The translations under genes and the position numbers were made by a program. From Poriferisocius sp965200775 (lineage in GTDB: Bacteria > Actinomycetota > Acidimicrobiia > Acidimicrobiales > Bin134), in the NCBI GenBank assembly GCA_965200775.1, contig OZ241383.1, forward strand, positions 1,860,001 to 1,924,000: a stretch of 64,000 bases of DNA, written 5' to 3'. The notes beneath the pieces were generated by a model that saw only the letters and a list, made by a program, of their open reading frames with translations, was not told the origin of the DNA and searched no databases. Shown here one piece after another: positions 20,687 through 29,110 of the stretch. Position 1 is the first letter of the stretch. Each line of letters begins with the position of its first letter.

Positions 20687-21170
20687 ATGTACAAAATCGC
20701 CTACGAAGCGGGCCTGAGCGCCATCCAGAATCAGGCTGACAGGCTCAGCGAGATCCGGAATAGAGCTGGAGTGGTAGCATCCACTGCTCTATTGACAGGT
20801 GGTATTGCCATTGCTATGCTCACGTCAACAACAAGTTCTTTTGACCTCCATGCTCTTGGAAAAACTGGAGCAATTGTTGCTGGAGCCTCAATCGCGACTA
20901 TAATCAGGCTTAGCAGTTTCTATATGGTTGCCCGCAGGTTTGCATCAGAATTTGGACTCAAGAGTTATAATCAATAATTTCATTGAGCTAGATCCTGAAC
21001 CAAGCATATCCGACATCTATCGAGAACTTGCAAACTCCATAAGCGACAATCATAACTCAAATGAAGAGATTGTATACAGAAAACAATGCACACTCACCAA
21101 CATTATCCAACTGTTACTGTTGGAGCTACTTGGAATTACCATTATCTTGGGAGATTTAAGCAATGTCTAG
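20687..21170 (+). pseudogene. Frameshifted small membrane protein, SLATT/2TM-effector-like
   Basis: Frame 1 (20687-20977) encodes MYKIAYEAGLSAIQNQADRL, an Arg-rich helix and two hydrophobic segments (VVASTALLTGGIAIAML; GAIVAGASIATII). A second frame, from about 20928 to TAG 21170, continues with FIELDPEPSISDIYRELANS and a final hydrophobic helix (IIQLLLLELLGITIIL). The order matches a family of ~160-residue proteins with two N-terminal and one or two C-terminal membrane helices that resemble the SLATT-type effectors found in defence loci (from memory; moderate certainty). One base must be gained or lost between about 20928 and 20977, so it is broken, misread, or uses frameshifting. The sequence is clearly AT-richer than its surroundings, a sign of transfer. 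Confidence 0.55.
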
Positions 21171-21411
21171 CTTTACTTGGCTAAGAGAGAAATTCGGCAA
21201 GGCGAAGCGGAAATCCTCATCGCAACAGGCTGAACTTGAAATATCCGGCGACAGATTCACTGGATTTTTCGGACCAGGTGGGCGCAAGATCAGGTTCCCC
21301 AACCCAGGCATCCCCGAAACACGCAGAAAGAAAGGCGACCTGCCCCGCATCAACGCTGCGCCCAGTGAGTTCCCCAACCCAGGCATCCCCGAAACACGCA
21401 GCCGGTCTTAG
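21163..21411 (+). CDS. Small hypothetical protein with a duplicated FPNPGIPETR segment
   Basis: 82 residues. ATG 21163 overlaps the stop of the preceding frame by 8 bp (ATGTCTAG), so the two look coupled. The first ~40 residues are basic and AT-rich like the preceding gene; the rest is GC-rich and contains FPNPGIPETR twice, encoded by a 33-bp perfect direct repeat. The protein could be a chimera in which a short native ORF runs into repeat DNA. The opposite strand is also open here. No family recognised. Confidence 0.35.
   Translation: MSSFTWLREKFGKAKRKSSSQQAELEISGDRFTGFFGPGGRKIRFPNPGIPETRRKKGDLPRINAAPSEFPNPGIPETRSRS
21294..21326. repeat. 33-bp direct repeat, copy 1
   Basis: Identical to 21369-21401; starts GTTCCCCAACCCAGGCATCC and ends ACACGCAG. 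Period 75 bp. Confidence 0.85.
21369..21401. repeat. 33-bp direct repeat, copy 2
   Basis: Perfect copy of 21294-21326, 42 bp downstream of its end. Marks the right edge of the AT-rich island. Confidence 0.85.
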
Positions 21412-21530
21412 GGCAACGTCGCCCAGCAGGTCGGCGCGAGACCACTCGTCTCGGCTCGGGATAGCGGCATCGGGCGCGGTGCCAAATGTCTCAGCAAGTG
21501 CCGCTTCGGGAACGGGCGCGGCCTTGAAAA

Positions 21531-21881
21531 TTAGCTGGCGTCGGGGTGATGGCGGCTGGCGATGGTGGCCGCTGCGAAGCGGAGGTGGCACTGCTTGCGG
21601 ATGTACTGGGCGGCGAACGAGTCCACCGACCGGGACGCTCGGCGGGCCTTGCGGTCGAACACATCGGCCTCGGCTCGGATGGCCCAGTCGGTCGGCTCGG
21701 TACCTACCCGGTCGGCCAGCTCACGGAGCCGTCCGGCCTGGGCGTGAATGAAGGTGCTGGAACAGATCTCGGCCTCGAAAGCAGCGTTGATGGACTCCCA
21801 CACCGCCTCATAAGTCTTGGCGATGTCAAGCAGTACTTGAGGAGGCAGCTCCCGGGGAAACGCCTGCATGTTGAGTTCCAT
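21531..21881 (-). CDS. Hypothetical helical protein
   Basis: 116 residues from ATG 21881 (MELNMQAFPRELPPQVLLDI), rich in Ala, Arg and Glu, probably all helical and cytoplasmic, ending SRHHPDAS. No family is recognised. No RBS is visible before the ATG. The start lies inside the tail of the upstream membrane-protein ORF, whose own tail after about 21890 looks non-coding; a single-base error near 21890 could therefore have split one longer gene. An in-frame extension to 22232 is rejected because it is the shadow of the membrane helices. Confidence 0.5.
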   Translation of the reverse strand: MELNMQAFPRELPPQVLLDIAKTYEAVWESINAAFEAEICSSTFIHAQAGRLRELADRVGTEPTDWAIRAEADVFDRKARRASRSVDSFAAQYIRKQCHLRFAAATIASRHHPDAS

Positions 21882-22315
21882 ACCGGTGGCGGAAACGAGA
21901 ACATGGACGGCTTCAGCCGCTCGGGAGCCATGCGGCCCACCGCGGTGGCCACGCACGAAGAAGCAAACAGCATGGCCAGGACGGTGATGGCGATGAAGAA
22001 CCCGGTGTGGGGAGGTCCCATACCGGGTTCTCCCACGCAGCCAAGCGGTACCGCGGTCAACCCGAGAGAGATGGCCGCCGCCCCCACAAGGAACGAAGGA
22101 TGGGTCCCGTTGTTCCATCGCGCCACGAACATGGTCCGGATACCCGAAACAGCCAGCAACATGGCAATCAAGGTCAGCGCTACGAAGAAACTGCGGGACA
22201 AACCGCTGGACTGGCCGTTCATGGCCCAGCACAGGGGAAAAGCGGCCAGGGATACGGCCGTGCTGGCCAGAGCTAGCAGGATTCCCGGGTGCGGATTGCT
22301 AACCGGAGAAGCCAT
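21704..22315 (-). CDS. Four-helix membrane protein downstream of the molybdopterin oxidoreductase
   Basis: 203 residues as the frame stands. Four hydrophobic segments: ILLALASTAVSLAAFPLCW, FFVALTLIAMLLAVSG, FLVGAAAISLGLTAVPLG and FFIAITVLAMLFASSC. After about residue 140 the sequence becomes Arg/Ser/Pro-rich and is probably not natural protein, since another frame (116-residue protein) is the better coding frame there. ATG 22315 is 7 nt after the stop of the oxidoreductase gene, so they are co-transcribed. It could anchor a partner or be an unrelated small membrane protein; no catalytic signature is seen. Confidence 0.6.
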   Translation of the reverse strand: MASPVSNPHPGILLALASTAVSLAAFPLCWAMNGQSSGLSRSFFVALTLIAMLLAVSGIRTMFVARWNNGTHPSFLVGAAAISLGLTAVPLGCVGEPGMGPPHTGFFIAITVLAMLFASSCVATAVGRMAPERLKPSMFSFPPPVWNSTCRRFPGSCLLKYCLTSPRLMRRCGSPSTLLSRPRSVPAPSFTPRPDGSVSWPTG

Positions 22316-22322
22316 GGCTCGA

Positions 22323-24563
22323 TCACGCGGGCCCGACTTCTACGGGTATCCCGTTGACCATGGCGTTGCCGGACAGCGGTTCTATGGCCGCGGGGTCGGC
22401 CAGGATGTTGCTGTTGACCCCTGGGCGGGTGGCGGCCACCGACAAGCGGGTACCGGGCTGGTCGTGACCCCAACCGTGGGGCATGCTCACCGTTCCAGGC
22501 ATCATCTCATCGCTCACCTCGGCTACCACCTCAACCTCTCCCCCCGTTGAACGCACCCGCACCTGCCCCCCGTCCACCACTCCGAGCCGTGCCGCATCGG
22601 ACGGGTGGACAAGCAGGCTGCACTGCTCCCGGCCGGCAATGAGGTTGGCCACGTTGTGCATCCAGGAGTTGTTGGTCCGCAGGTTGCGGCGCCCCACCAG
22701 CACCATCCCGGAGCGGTCCCGATCCAGCGAGGCGGCCAGCCGGGCGACATCGGCCACCACGTAGTCGGGAGCCAGCTCGATCTTGCCCGACAGGGTTCTC
22801 AGGACCTCGGGAACCCTCGACTCCAACGGCCCCAGGTCCACCCCGTGGGGATGCTGCTTCAAACGGGCCAGCGTCCACCCCTCGGGGTTGGCACCGAACC
22901 CGTCGCCGTAGGGACCGGTGCGGATCTGCCAGTCCACCACCCGCTCGGGACCAACCGCCGGGGCCAGGGCCTCGAACAACTCGTCGGGATCACGCCCCCA
23001 CACCGGGGACCACTCGTCTGCCACCTCCTTGGCGATCCGGGCCGAGATGATTGCATCGTCGACTGCAACGGTGTCCACCTCGGCCCCCCGCCCGGCGAAG
23101 ATCGACGACAGGATCAACATGACCTCCCACTCCCGGGGCCGGTCGGGTTCGGGTGGGAACACCGGATCGGACCACTTGGCCACATGCCGCACTGCCAATT
23201 GGTAGAGGGTGGCCGAAAAGTGGGGCTGGCACAGGTGGGACTCGCCGGGGAGGATCACGTCGGAGTGCTGGGTGGTCTCGTTTATGTAGTTGTCCACCGA
23301 GATCATGCAGTCGAGCGTGGGCAACGCGGCCTGTAGCCGCTCGCTGTCGGGGATGGCCAGGGCCGGGTTGCCGGCGATGGTGACCAGGGCCCGGATGCGT
23401 CCGTCTCCGGGGGTGTCGATCTCCTCGGCCAGGCAGGCGGCGGGAAGCTGCCCCATCACCTCGGGAGCACCCCGCACCCGGGTGTGCCAGCGGCCCCACT
23501 CGATGGTCCGGGGCATGTCGGGATTTCCCCGGGAGTTGGGCTGGCCGCAGAACGCACGGGGGAACAGCGCCCCGCCCGGGCGATCCAGGTTCCCGGTGAG
23601 CACGTTGAGCACGTCCACCAGCCAACCGGCCAGGGTGCCGAACTCCTGGGTACACGTGCCGATGCGGGCGTACACCGCGGCGGTGGGGGCGACGGCCAGC
23701 TCCCGAGCCAGCCGCCGGATGTCGCCGGCGGAGATGCCGCACACATAGGCCACCCGCTCGGGAGGCCAGTCGGACACGATGCGGCGCACCTCGTCCACCC
23801 CGTTGGTGTGGGGCTCCAGCGGGCCGAGGTCCACCAGCCCCTCGGCGAACAGCACGTGAACCATCGCCATGAGCAGGTGGGCGTCGGTAGCGGGGCGGAT
23901 GAAGTGGTGTTCCCCGGCCCGTTCAGCGGTGCGGGTCCTCCTGGGGTCGATCACCACCACCTTGCCTCCCCGCTGGGCGATGGCATCGAGCCGCCCCAGA
24001 ACGTCGGGAGCGGTGAGCAGCGACCCATTGGAAGCAGCCGGGTTTGCCCCCAACAGGATCAGGTAGTCGGTGCGGTCGAGGTCAGGTATGGGGATGGACA
24101 GGGTGGTCCCGAACATCAACGCGGTGGAAACCTGCTTGGTGATCTGATCCACCGTGCCGGCCGAGTAGGCGTTGCGGGTGGCCAGCGACCGACCAAGCTG
24201 CCGCCCGTAGTACAGCAGCGAGATGTTGTGAGCGTTGGGGTTGCCCACATAGGTGGCCAGGGCCTCCCGACCGTGGCGGGTCAGCACCGGCATCATCCGC
24301 TCCTCCACGGCGGCGAACGCCTCCGGCCACGACACCTCCCGCCACTGCCCGGTAGCCCGATCCCGGACCACCGGAGCCCGGAGCCGGTCGGGGTCGGTGT
24401 GCAGGGCGGCCACCGCCGAACCCTTGGGGCAGATGAAACCCTTGGAGAACACATCGGCCCGATCCCCCCGCACCCGAATCACCTCGGTGTCGGTGGCGGT
24501 GATCTCCAGACCGCAGATCGCCTCGCACAACGGGCAAGTGCGGAACTCGGTTCGTGACGTCAC
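22323..24563 (-). CDS. Molybdopterin (bis-MGD) oxidoreductase with an N-terminal 4Fe-4S site
   Basis: 746 residues of the DMSO reductase superfamily. Cluster ligands C10, C13, C17 and C45 (CPLCEAICGL ... GFICPKG), the molybdopterin-binding core with GANPAASNGS and VVVIDPRRTRTAE, and a C-terminal dinucleotide-binding domain (LLVHPSDAARLGVVDGGQVR). The residue that ligates Mo is not assignable by eye. No signal for twin-Arg export is present, so it is cytoplasmic. Formate dehydrogenase-, acetylene hydratase- or hydroxylase-like activities are possible. GTG 24563 is 4 nt after the sulfatase stop; longer upstream starts would lie inside the sulfatase and are rejected. A membrane-protein gene follows after 7 nt. 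Confidence 0.88.
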   Translation of the reverse strand: MTSRTEFRTCPLCEAICGLEITATDTEVIRVRGDRADVFSKGFICPKGSAVAALHTDPDRLRAPVVRDRATGQWREVSWPEAFAAVEERMMPVLTRHGREALATYVGNPNAHNISLLYYGRQLGRSLATRNAYSAGTVDQITKQVSTALMFGTTLSIPIPDLDRTDYLILLGANPAASNGSLLTAPDVLGRLDAIAQRGGKVVVIDPRRTRTAERAGEHHFIRPATDAHLLMAMVHVLFAEGLVDLGPLEPHTNGVDEVRRIVSDWPPERVAYVCGISAGDIRRLARELAVAPTAAVYARIGTCTQEFGTLAGWLVDVLNVLTGNLDRPGGALFPRAFCGQPNSRGNPDMPRTIEWGRWHTRVRGAPEVMGQLPAACLAEEIDTPGDGRIRALVTIAGNPALAIPDSERLQAALPTLDCMISVDNYINETTQHSDVILPGESHLCQPHFSATLYQLAVRHVAKWSDPVFPPEPDRPREWEVMLILSSIFAGRGAEVDTVAVDDAIISARIAKEVADEWSPVWGRDPDELFEALAPAVGPERVVDWQIRTGPYGDGFGANPEGWTLARLKQHPHGVDLGPLESRVPEVLRTLSGKIELAPDYVVADVARLAASLDRDRSGMVLVGRRNLRTNNSWMHNVANLIAGREQCSLLVHPSDAARLGVVDGGQVRVRSTGGEVEVVAEVSDEMMPGTVSMPHGWGHDQPGTRLSVAATRPGVNSNILADPAAIEPLSGNAMVNGIPVEVGPA

Positions 24564-24567
24564 CGGG

Positions 24568-26076
24568 TTACAGCCCCGGACCCAGCTCGGCTGCCTCGTA
24601 CTCAAGCAGACGGCCGAACAGGTCTCGAAGCTCCGACCGCCTGGAACGGTCGCCGGCCAGGTTAACCAGCTCGTGGGGGTCGTCGGCCAGGCTGTACCAC
24701 TCGTGATCGTGGTCGTCGAAGCCGGCGTCCACGTCGAACAGCTTGGACTCGGGAGCGGGATTCCCGGTGCGGTCAATGCCACCCCCCACCCCGTAGTAGC
24801 GGGCGTACTTGGTCTCTCCGTCGAAGAAACCCCTAACCGCATAGCGGCTGTGACGGAGCAGCTCCGACTGGGCGCTGTCCTGGCTGAACAGCACGTAATC
24901 CCGCACCGAGACGGTCGGGTCGGCCAGCGCCGGGGTGAGGTCGCGGCCCGACAGGCTGGGGACACCGCCGATGTCCACCCCGCCCATCGCCGCGATGGTG
25001 GCGGCCAGGTCCACATGGGTGGCCAGCGCCCCGGTGGTGGCCCCCGACGGAGTGAGCCCCGGAGCCTTGACGATGAGCGGCACCCCCATAACCTCCTCGT
25101 ACACGCACGGCAGCTTGGCCCTCAGCCCGTGCGAACCGCAGGCGTCGCCGTGATCGGAGGTGTAGATGATCACGGTGTCGTCGTAGGCGCCGATCTCGTC
25201 GAGAGCGCCGAGCACCGCGGCGATGTTGTGGTCGAGCAGCTCGTGGAGCCAGGCGTAGTAGTCGAGCTGGCGAAGCCAGGAATCCACGTCGTCGAGGGCC
25301 ATGTTGCCCACCAAGTGCTCCCGGTTGCGGACATGACGCCAGGCCCGTTGCACCTCGGGCTTGGTGTGAAGGTCGTCATCGAAGTTGTCGGGAAGCCGGG
25401 TGAACCGCCGGGGATAGCCCTCCTCCAAGGGGTCGAGCTCCACTCTGCCCCCCAGCATCTGCTCGTGTAGGAACCGGAAAATTTCCACCGATTCGGGGTT
25501 GGCCTCCAGGTACGACGGCTGATCCAGCGGGAACCACATCACGTCGTGGGGGTTCACCAAAGCCACAGTGAGGAACCACGGGCCAGTGGCTGGGTCGGTG
25601 CCGTGGGTGCGCAGCCAGTCAACCGCCTGATCGGCGATCACCGGGTCGAAGTGCCGCCCGGTCCACGGGCCGCCGATGTAGTGACGGTCGTCGCCCTGCC
25701 AGGCGCTGTAGCCGAACGAGTCCATGTCGGGAATGGGTTCGTGGGTGAGGTGGAACTTGCCCAGATAGGACGACTCGTAGCCCGCATCCCGCAGCAGCTT
25801 CCCCACGGTGGGAAAGGCCGGGTTCAACGCGGTGTGAGCGGGGAAGCTGACGTTGTCCACCACGCCGTGCTCTGCCAGGTAGCTGCCGGTGTAAAGGCTG
25901 GCCCGCGAAGGCGAGCACGGGGAAGCGTGGGTGTAGTAGTGGGTGAAGTCCAGACCGTCTTGGCGCAGCCGGTCGTGAGCGGGCATCTCCACCACCCCGT
26001 CCAACCACGGGTTGCGCCGCTCCTCGTCGGACACGATCAACAAGATGTTTGGCTGTTGTGGCCGTTCGGTTGACAT
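24568..26076 (-). CDS. Formylglycine-dependent sulfatase
   Basis: 502 residues. The sulfatase signature CSPSRASLYTGSYLAEHG near residue 57 supplies the Cys that an FGE-type enzyme must convert to formylglycine. Metal-binding Asp residues are in ILLIVSDEERR near the N-terminus and in YTSDHGDACGSHG. It should hydrolyse a sulfate ester, possibly choline- or aryl-sulfate; no signal peptide is seen, so the substrate is probably imported. ATG 26076 is 5 nt after the acyl-CoA ligase stop and its own stop is 4 nt before the oxidoreductase start, making a tight three-gene run. Confidence 0.9.
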   Translation of the reverse strand: MSTERPQQPNILLIVSDEERRNPWLDGVVEMPAHDRLRQDGLDFTHYYTHASPCSPSRASLYTGSYLAEHGVVDNVSFPAHTALNPAFPTVGKLLRDAGYESSYLGKFHLTHEPIPDMDSFGYSAWQGDDRHYIGGPWTGRHFDPVIADQAVDWLRTHGTDPATGPWFLTVALVNPHDVMWFPLDQPSYLEANPESVEIFRFLHEQMLGGRVELDPLEEGYPRRFTRLPDNFDDDLHTKPEVQRAWRHVRNREHLVGNMALDDVDSWLRQLDYYAWLHELLDHNIAAVLGALDEIGAYDDTVIIYTSDHGDACGSHGLRAKLPCVYEEVMGVPLIVKAPGLTPSGATTGALATHVDLAATIAAMGGVDIGGVPSLSGRDLTPALADPTVSVRDYVLFSQDSAQSELLRHSRYAVRGFFDGETKYARYYGVGGGIDRTGNPAPESKLFDVDAGFDDHDHEWYSLADDPHELVNLAGDRSRRSELRDLFGRLLEYEAAELGPGL

Positions 26077-26081
26077 TCCGG

Positions 26082-27590
26082 TTACCCCCCGTACTGCTCC
26101 CGCAATTGCTGCTTGAGCACCTTGCCCGCAGGATTGCGGGGCAGTTCTTCGACGATCTCGAGTTGTTCGGGGATCTTCTGGTTCATCAGCCCAGCCTGCT
26201 TGCAGTGCTCCACCATCTCGGCGAAGCCGAGCACCTCCCCCGGCTTGGGGGCGACCACCGCACAGCATCGCTCCCCCGACACCGCATCGGGAAGCCCGAT
26301 GACAGCCACATCGGCCACCTTGGGATGGGAGAACAGCACGTCCTCCACCTCCCGGGCCGAGATGTTCTCGCCCTTGCGGATGATCACGTCCTTCTTCCGC
26401 CCGACGATGGTCACGAACCCCTCGTCGTCCATCTCGGCCAGATCGCCGGTGAAGAAGTACCCGTCGTCGTCGAATGCGGCCTCGTTGAGCGACTCGTCCA
26501 AGTAGCCCCGGCACAGGGTGGGCCCCTTGAGCAGGAGCTCCCCGTCGATCAGCTTCCCCGATGTGTCGTCCAGCAGCCGACCCTCGGTGCGGTCGAGCTT
26601 GTCGTCGGGGTCGTCAAGGAAGCAGTAGGTGACGATGGGGCACTCGGTGAGGCCGTAGCTGGAGATGATGCCCACCCCGCCAAGCTCGTCCTTGACCTGC
26701 TTGTGCATCCCCGACGGTTTGGGGGCTCCCCCACCGATGGCGGCCCTCAGGTGAGGAAAGATCGGCTCTTCGGGGGTCTTGCGCTGCTCGGCCAGGTAGG
26801 CGATGAAGAACGACGTGCCCGACCCGGCCAGGGTCAACCCATGCTCCCGGAAGAAACGGATATCGGTCTCGGGGTTGAAGCTCTCCACCATCAACAGGGG
26901 GGTGGAGCACACCAGGGAAGCGATGAGCAGGCTGATGCCGCCGATGTGGGTGTAGGGGAAGGCCAGGGGCCAGACATCATCGGCGCTCAGCTCCAGGCTC
27001 TCCCACACATGGCGGGCGGCGGCGATGATCGAGTCGTCGCCGTGCATGGCCCCCTTGGGGTCGGCGGTGGTGCCCGATGTGTAGTAGATCCACCGGACCG
27101 GCAACCTCCCGTCGTCCTCCTCTGTGGCCTCAAACGGGGCCAGCGTCGAGGGGTCGCCCTCGGGAAGCTCGCCGTCGCACACCAGCACCTCGCAATGGTC
27201 GGTGGTGGCCGCCACCGAATCGGCCATGGTCCGGTAGTCGAAACCTCGCCACACCGAGGGAACCACCAGCAGCCGAGCCCCGGTCTGTCGGACCACGAAA
27301 CCGACCTCACGCTCCCTGTAGATGGGAATGATCGGGTTCTGAACCGCACCCAGCCGGGCCAGCGCTGCCGACAGCACCAGGGCGGCCCGACCGTTGGGTA
27401 GTTGCCACGAGACCTGGGTATCCGGGCCCACCCCCAGGTCGGCCAGCCCGGCGGCGGCCCGTTCGGCGGCATCCCGGAATCCGGCGAAGGTCATCACCGT
27501 GCCGTCGGGCTCGATTGTGAGCGCTGCGTCAGGGGTGGCCGCGGCTCGGGCTTCGATTGCCTCCCAATACGTTCTCGGGTTTCCTATCAC
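26082..27590 (-). CDS. Acyl-CoA synthetase / AMP-dependent ligase
   Basis: 502 residues of the ANL superfamily: phosphate loop YYTSGTTADPKGAMH near 160, SYGLTECP near 300, TGDLAEMDDEGFVTIVGRKK hinge near 395, and catalytic Lys in NPAGKVLKQQLRE at the end. It makes an acyl-adenylate and then an acyl-CoA. GTG 27590 is chosen because GAAGGAG stands about 10 nt upstream; an earlier in-frame start at 27632 is less supported. It heads the ligase-sulfatase-oxidoreductase run, suggesting that a carboxylic acid is activated in the same pathway that removes a sulfate. Confidence 0.9.
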   Translation of the reverse strand: MIGNPRTYWEAIEARAAATPDAALTIEPDGTVMTFAGFRDAAERAAAGLADLGVGPDTQVSWQLPNGRAALVLSAALARLGAVQNPIIPIYREREVGFVVRQTGARLLVVPSVWRGFDYRTMADSVAATTDHCEVLVCDGELPEGDPSTLAPFEATEEDDGRLPVRWIYYTSGTTADPKGAMHGDDSIIAAARHVWESLELSADDVWPLAFPYTHIGGISLLIASLVCSTPLLMVESFNPETDIRFFREHGLTLAGSGTSFFIAYLAEQRKTPEEPIFPHLRAAIGGGAPKPSGMHKQVKDELGGVGIISSYGLTECPIVTYCFLDDPDDKLDRTEGRLLDDTSGKLIDGELLLKGPTLCRGYLDESLNEAAFDDDGYFFTGDLAEMDDEGFVTIVGRKKDVIIRKGENISAREVEDVLFSHPKVADVAVIGLPDAVSGERCCAVVAPKPGEVLGFAEMVEHCKQAGLMNQKIPEQLEIVEELPRNPAGKVLKQQLREQYGG

Positions 27591-27710
27591 CGGGGTAGTG
27601 CTCCTTCGGGTGCGGGCCTGTTGTCGGGCCAAGTATGGGCCGGGGTCACGAAGCCCACGAGCAACTCCACCAGCTGCCCCGCCGGGGTGGCTTTTGGGCC
27701 CGACAGCGGG

Positions 27711-28574
27711 CTATGGGCGGTCGAGGCCGTTAGCGGCAGCCGACACTCGCTTGTATTGGTAGGAATCCCACCGGGAGGTGTCGAACGCCGGCTCCGGCGT
27801 GTCGCCCAAAATCGTGACCCGGCTGATGGCCCGGGCCCCGTCGAAATCGTTGACCGCGTAGTGCTGGGTGGCCCTATTGTCCCAGATCCCGATGGTGCCC
27901 TCCGACCAGCTGTAGCGGCAGGTGAAATCGGTCTTGCTGGCGTGAGCGGTGAGCATGTCGAGCAGCGATTCCGACTCGTCCCGGCTGAGCTGGGGGATGC
28001 GGCGGGTGAACTGCTTGTTCACGAACAGCGAGGGACGGCCTGTGTTCGGGTGGCGACGCACCACCGGATGCTCGGCCTTGTGGTCGGGCTGGCCGTAGTT
28101 GGCCGCGGAGTGAATGGCGGTCAGCCCGTTAATCATCTCCTTCATGGGCTCTGCCAGAGTCTCGTAGGCCAAATACATGTTGGACCACATGGTGTCGCCG
28201 CCGGCCGGGGGCATCACCATGGCGTTCAGCACCGAGCAAATGGGAGGGTGGGGCTCGAAAGTGCAGTCGGTGTGCCAGATATCGGCCACGTAGCCCGACT
28301 CACCTCTCAACACCACGATCTCGGGGTGATCATCGTCCAACTTCGGGATGTAGGGGTGGATCTCCGGCTCGCCGAACCGCACCGCGAATGCCCGATGCTC
28401 GTCGGGAGTGAGGTGCTGGTCGGGGAAGAACAGCACGAGATGCTCGTCCAGCAGCTCCTGAATGAGCGTGAACTCGCCTTCGGTCACGTTGGCCAGCGAA
28501 AGCCCCCTGACCTCAGCACCCAGCGCTCCGGCTACCCGGCGTACGTCCAAATCAATCGCATCGATAACAGCCAT
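27711..28574 (-). CDS. TauD/TfdA-family Fe(II)/2-oxoglutarate dioxygenase
   Basis: 287 residues. The iron facial triad is WHTDCTFEP (His and Asp, near residue 100) and the distal His in RATQHYAVNDF, followed by an Arg (ARAISRVT) that should bind 2-oxoglutarate. Family members hydroxylate taurine, sulfonates, alkyl sulfates or phenoxyacetates, releasing the side group. With a sulfatase nearby, an organosulfur substrate is a fair guess but not shown. TAAGCT lies 6 nt before ATG 28574. A 120-bp gap separates it from the downstream ligase gene; a short GCCCG/CGGGC hairpin lies in it without a T-run. Confidence 0.88.
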   Translation of the reverse strand: MAVIDAIDLDVRRVAGALGAEVRGLSLANVTEGEFTLIQELLDEHLVLFFPDQHLTPDEHRAFAVRFGEPEIHPYIPKLDDDHPEIVVLRGESGYVADIWHTDCTFEPHPPICSVLNAMVMPPAGGDTMWSNMYLAYETLAEPMKEMINGLTAIHSAANYGQPDHKAEHPVVRRHPNTGRPSLFVNKQFTRRIPQLSRDESESLLDMLTAHASKTDFTCRYSWSEGTIGIWDNRATQHYAVNDFDGARAISRVTILGDTPEPAFDTSRWDSYQYKRVSAAANGLDRP

Positions 28575-28580
28575 CGGGCC

Positions 28581-28586
28581 AGCTTA
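28581..28586 (-). promoter_or_regulatory. -10-like hexamer TAAGCT before the TauD-type gene
   Basis: TAAGCT on the minus strand, 6 nt before ATG 28574. Confidence 0.45.
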
Positions 28587-28660
28587 GTTATTTCCGTTCC
28601 CGGGAGCAGAAGCCACGGGCAGGCTGCCTGAACTCATGGCGGGAACAGCCTGCGGCGTGG

Positions 28661-28666
28661 CAAGGT
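28661..28666 (+). promoter_or_regulatory. -10-like hexamer CAAGGT before a SnoaL-like gene
   Basis: CAAGGT, 6 nt before ATG 28673; divergent from 28581-28586. Confidence 0.3.
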
Positions 28667-28672
28667 GGGGCT

Positions 28673-29110
28673 ATGTCCGATAGTGCTGCTCTGGCCGACT
28701 TGGCCGCAACCTACGCCCGCTGTGTCGACCGCAAGGACCCCGAGGGTGTGGCGGCCTGCTTCGCTCCCGACGGCATGCTGCGCCGTATCGACATGGCCGC
28801 CGGGGGGAAGATGCTGGGAGAAAGGACCGGTCGAGACGAGATCGCCCGCGCCATTTCCAGGATGAGCTACCACTCCACATTTCACTTCCTGGGTCAGCAG
28901 CAGTTCGAGACCGACGGGGACACCGCCACCGGAGAGACCTACTGCGTGGCCCATCACCTGACGGTTCCCGAAGACGGGTCAGCCGCCACCGACTTCGTCA
29001 TGTACATCCGGTACCAGGACCAGTTCGTCCGTCTCGACGAGGGCTGGCGCCTGGCGGTTCGGGAGCTGCACATCGACTGGACAGAGACCCGGCCTACCCA
29101 GTGCCCCTAG
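28673..29110 (+). CDS. SnoaL/NTF2-like fold protein
   Basis: 145 residues with the cone-shaped NTF2-like fold pattern: helical start (LADLAATYARCVDRKDPEGVAACF), central strands with TFHFLGQQQFETDGDTATGETYCV, and a terminal strand WRLAVRELHIDW. Proteins of this type are cyclases, isomerases, dehydratases or binding proteins; residues alone do not decide. A second member is at 34006-34560. It is followed by a repeat-rich intergenic region and the second amidohydrolase. Confidence 0.78.
   Translation: MSDSAALADLAATYARCVDRKDPEGVAACFAPDGMLRRIDMAAGGKMLGERTGRDEIARAISRMSYHSTFHFLGQQQFETDGDTATGETYCVAHHLTVPEDGSAATDFVMYIRYQDQFVRLDEGWRLAVRELHIDWTETRPTQCP

Noticed and set aside
21294..21401. CRISPR array
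   Set aside because: Only two repeat copies, one 42-bp spacer, inside an ORF, and no cas genes in the window.
21217..21591. Minus-strand ORF of 124 codons covering the 33-bp repeats (CFGDAWVGE twice)
   Set aside because: Codon use is plausible in part, but it has no start signal, is antisense to a coupled ORF and resembles no family; kept only as a note in a finding.
24564..25016. N-terminal extension of the molybdopterin oxidoreductase
   Set aside because: Lies inside the sulfatase gene in another frame and is Thr/Pro/Ser/Arg-rich; the cluster motif starts right after GTG 24563.
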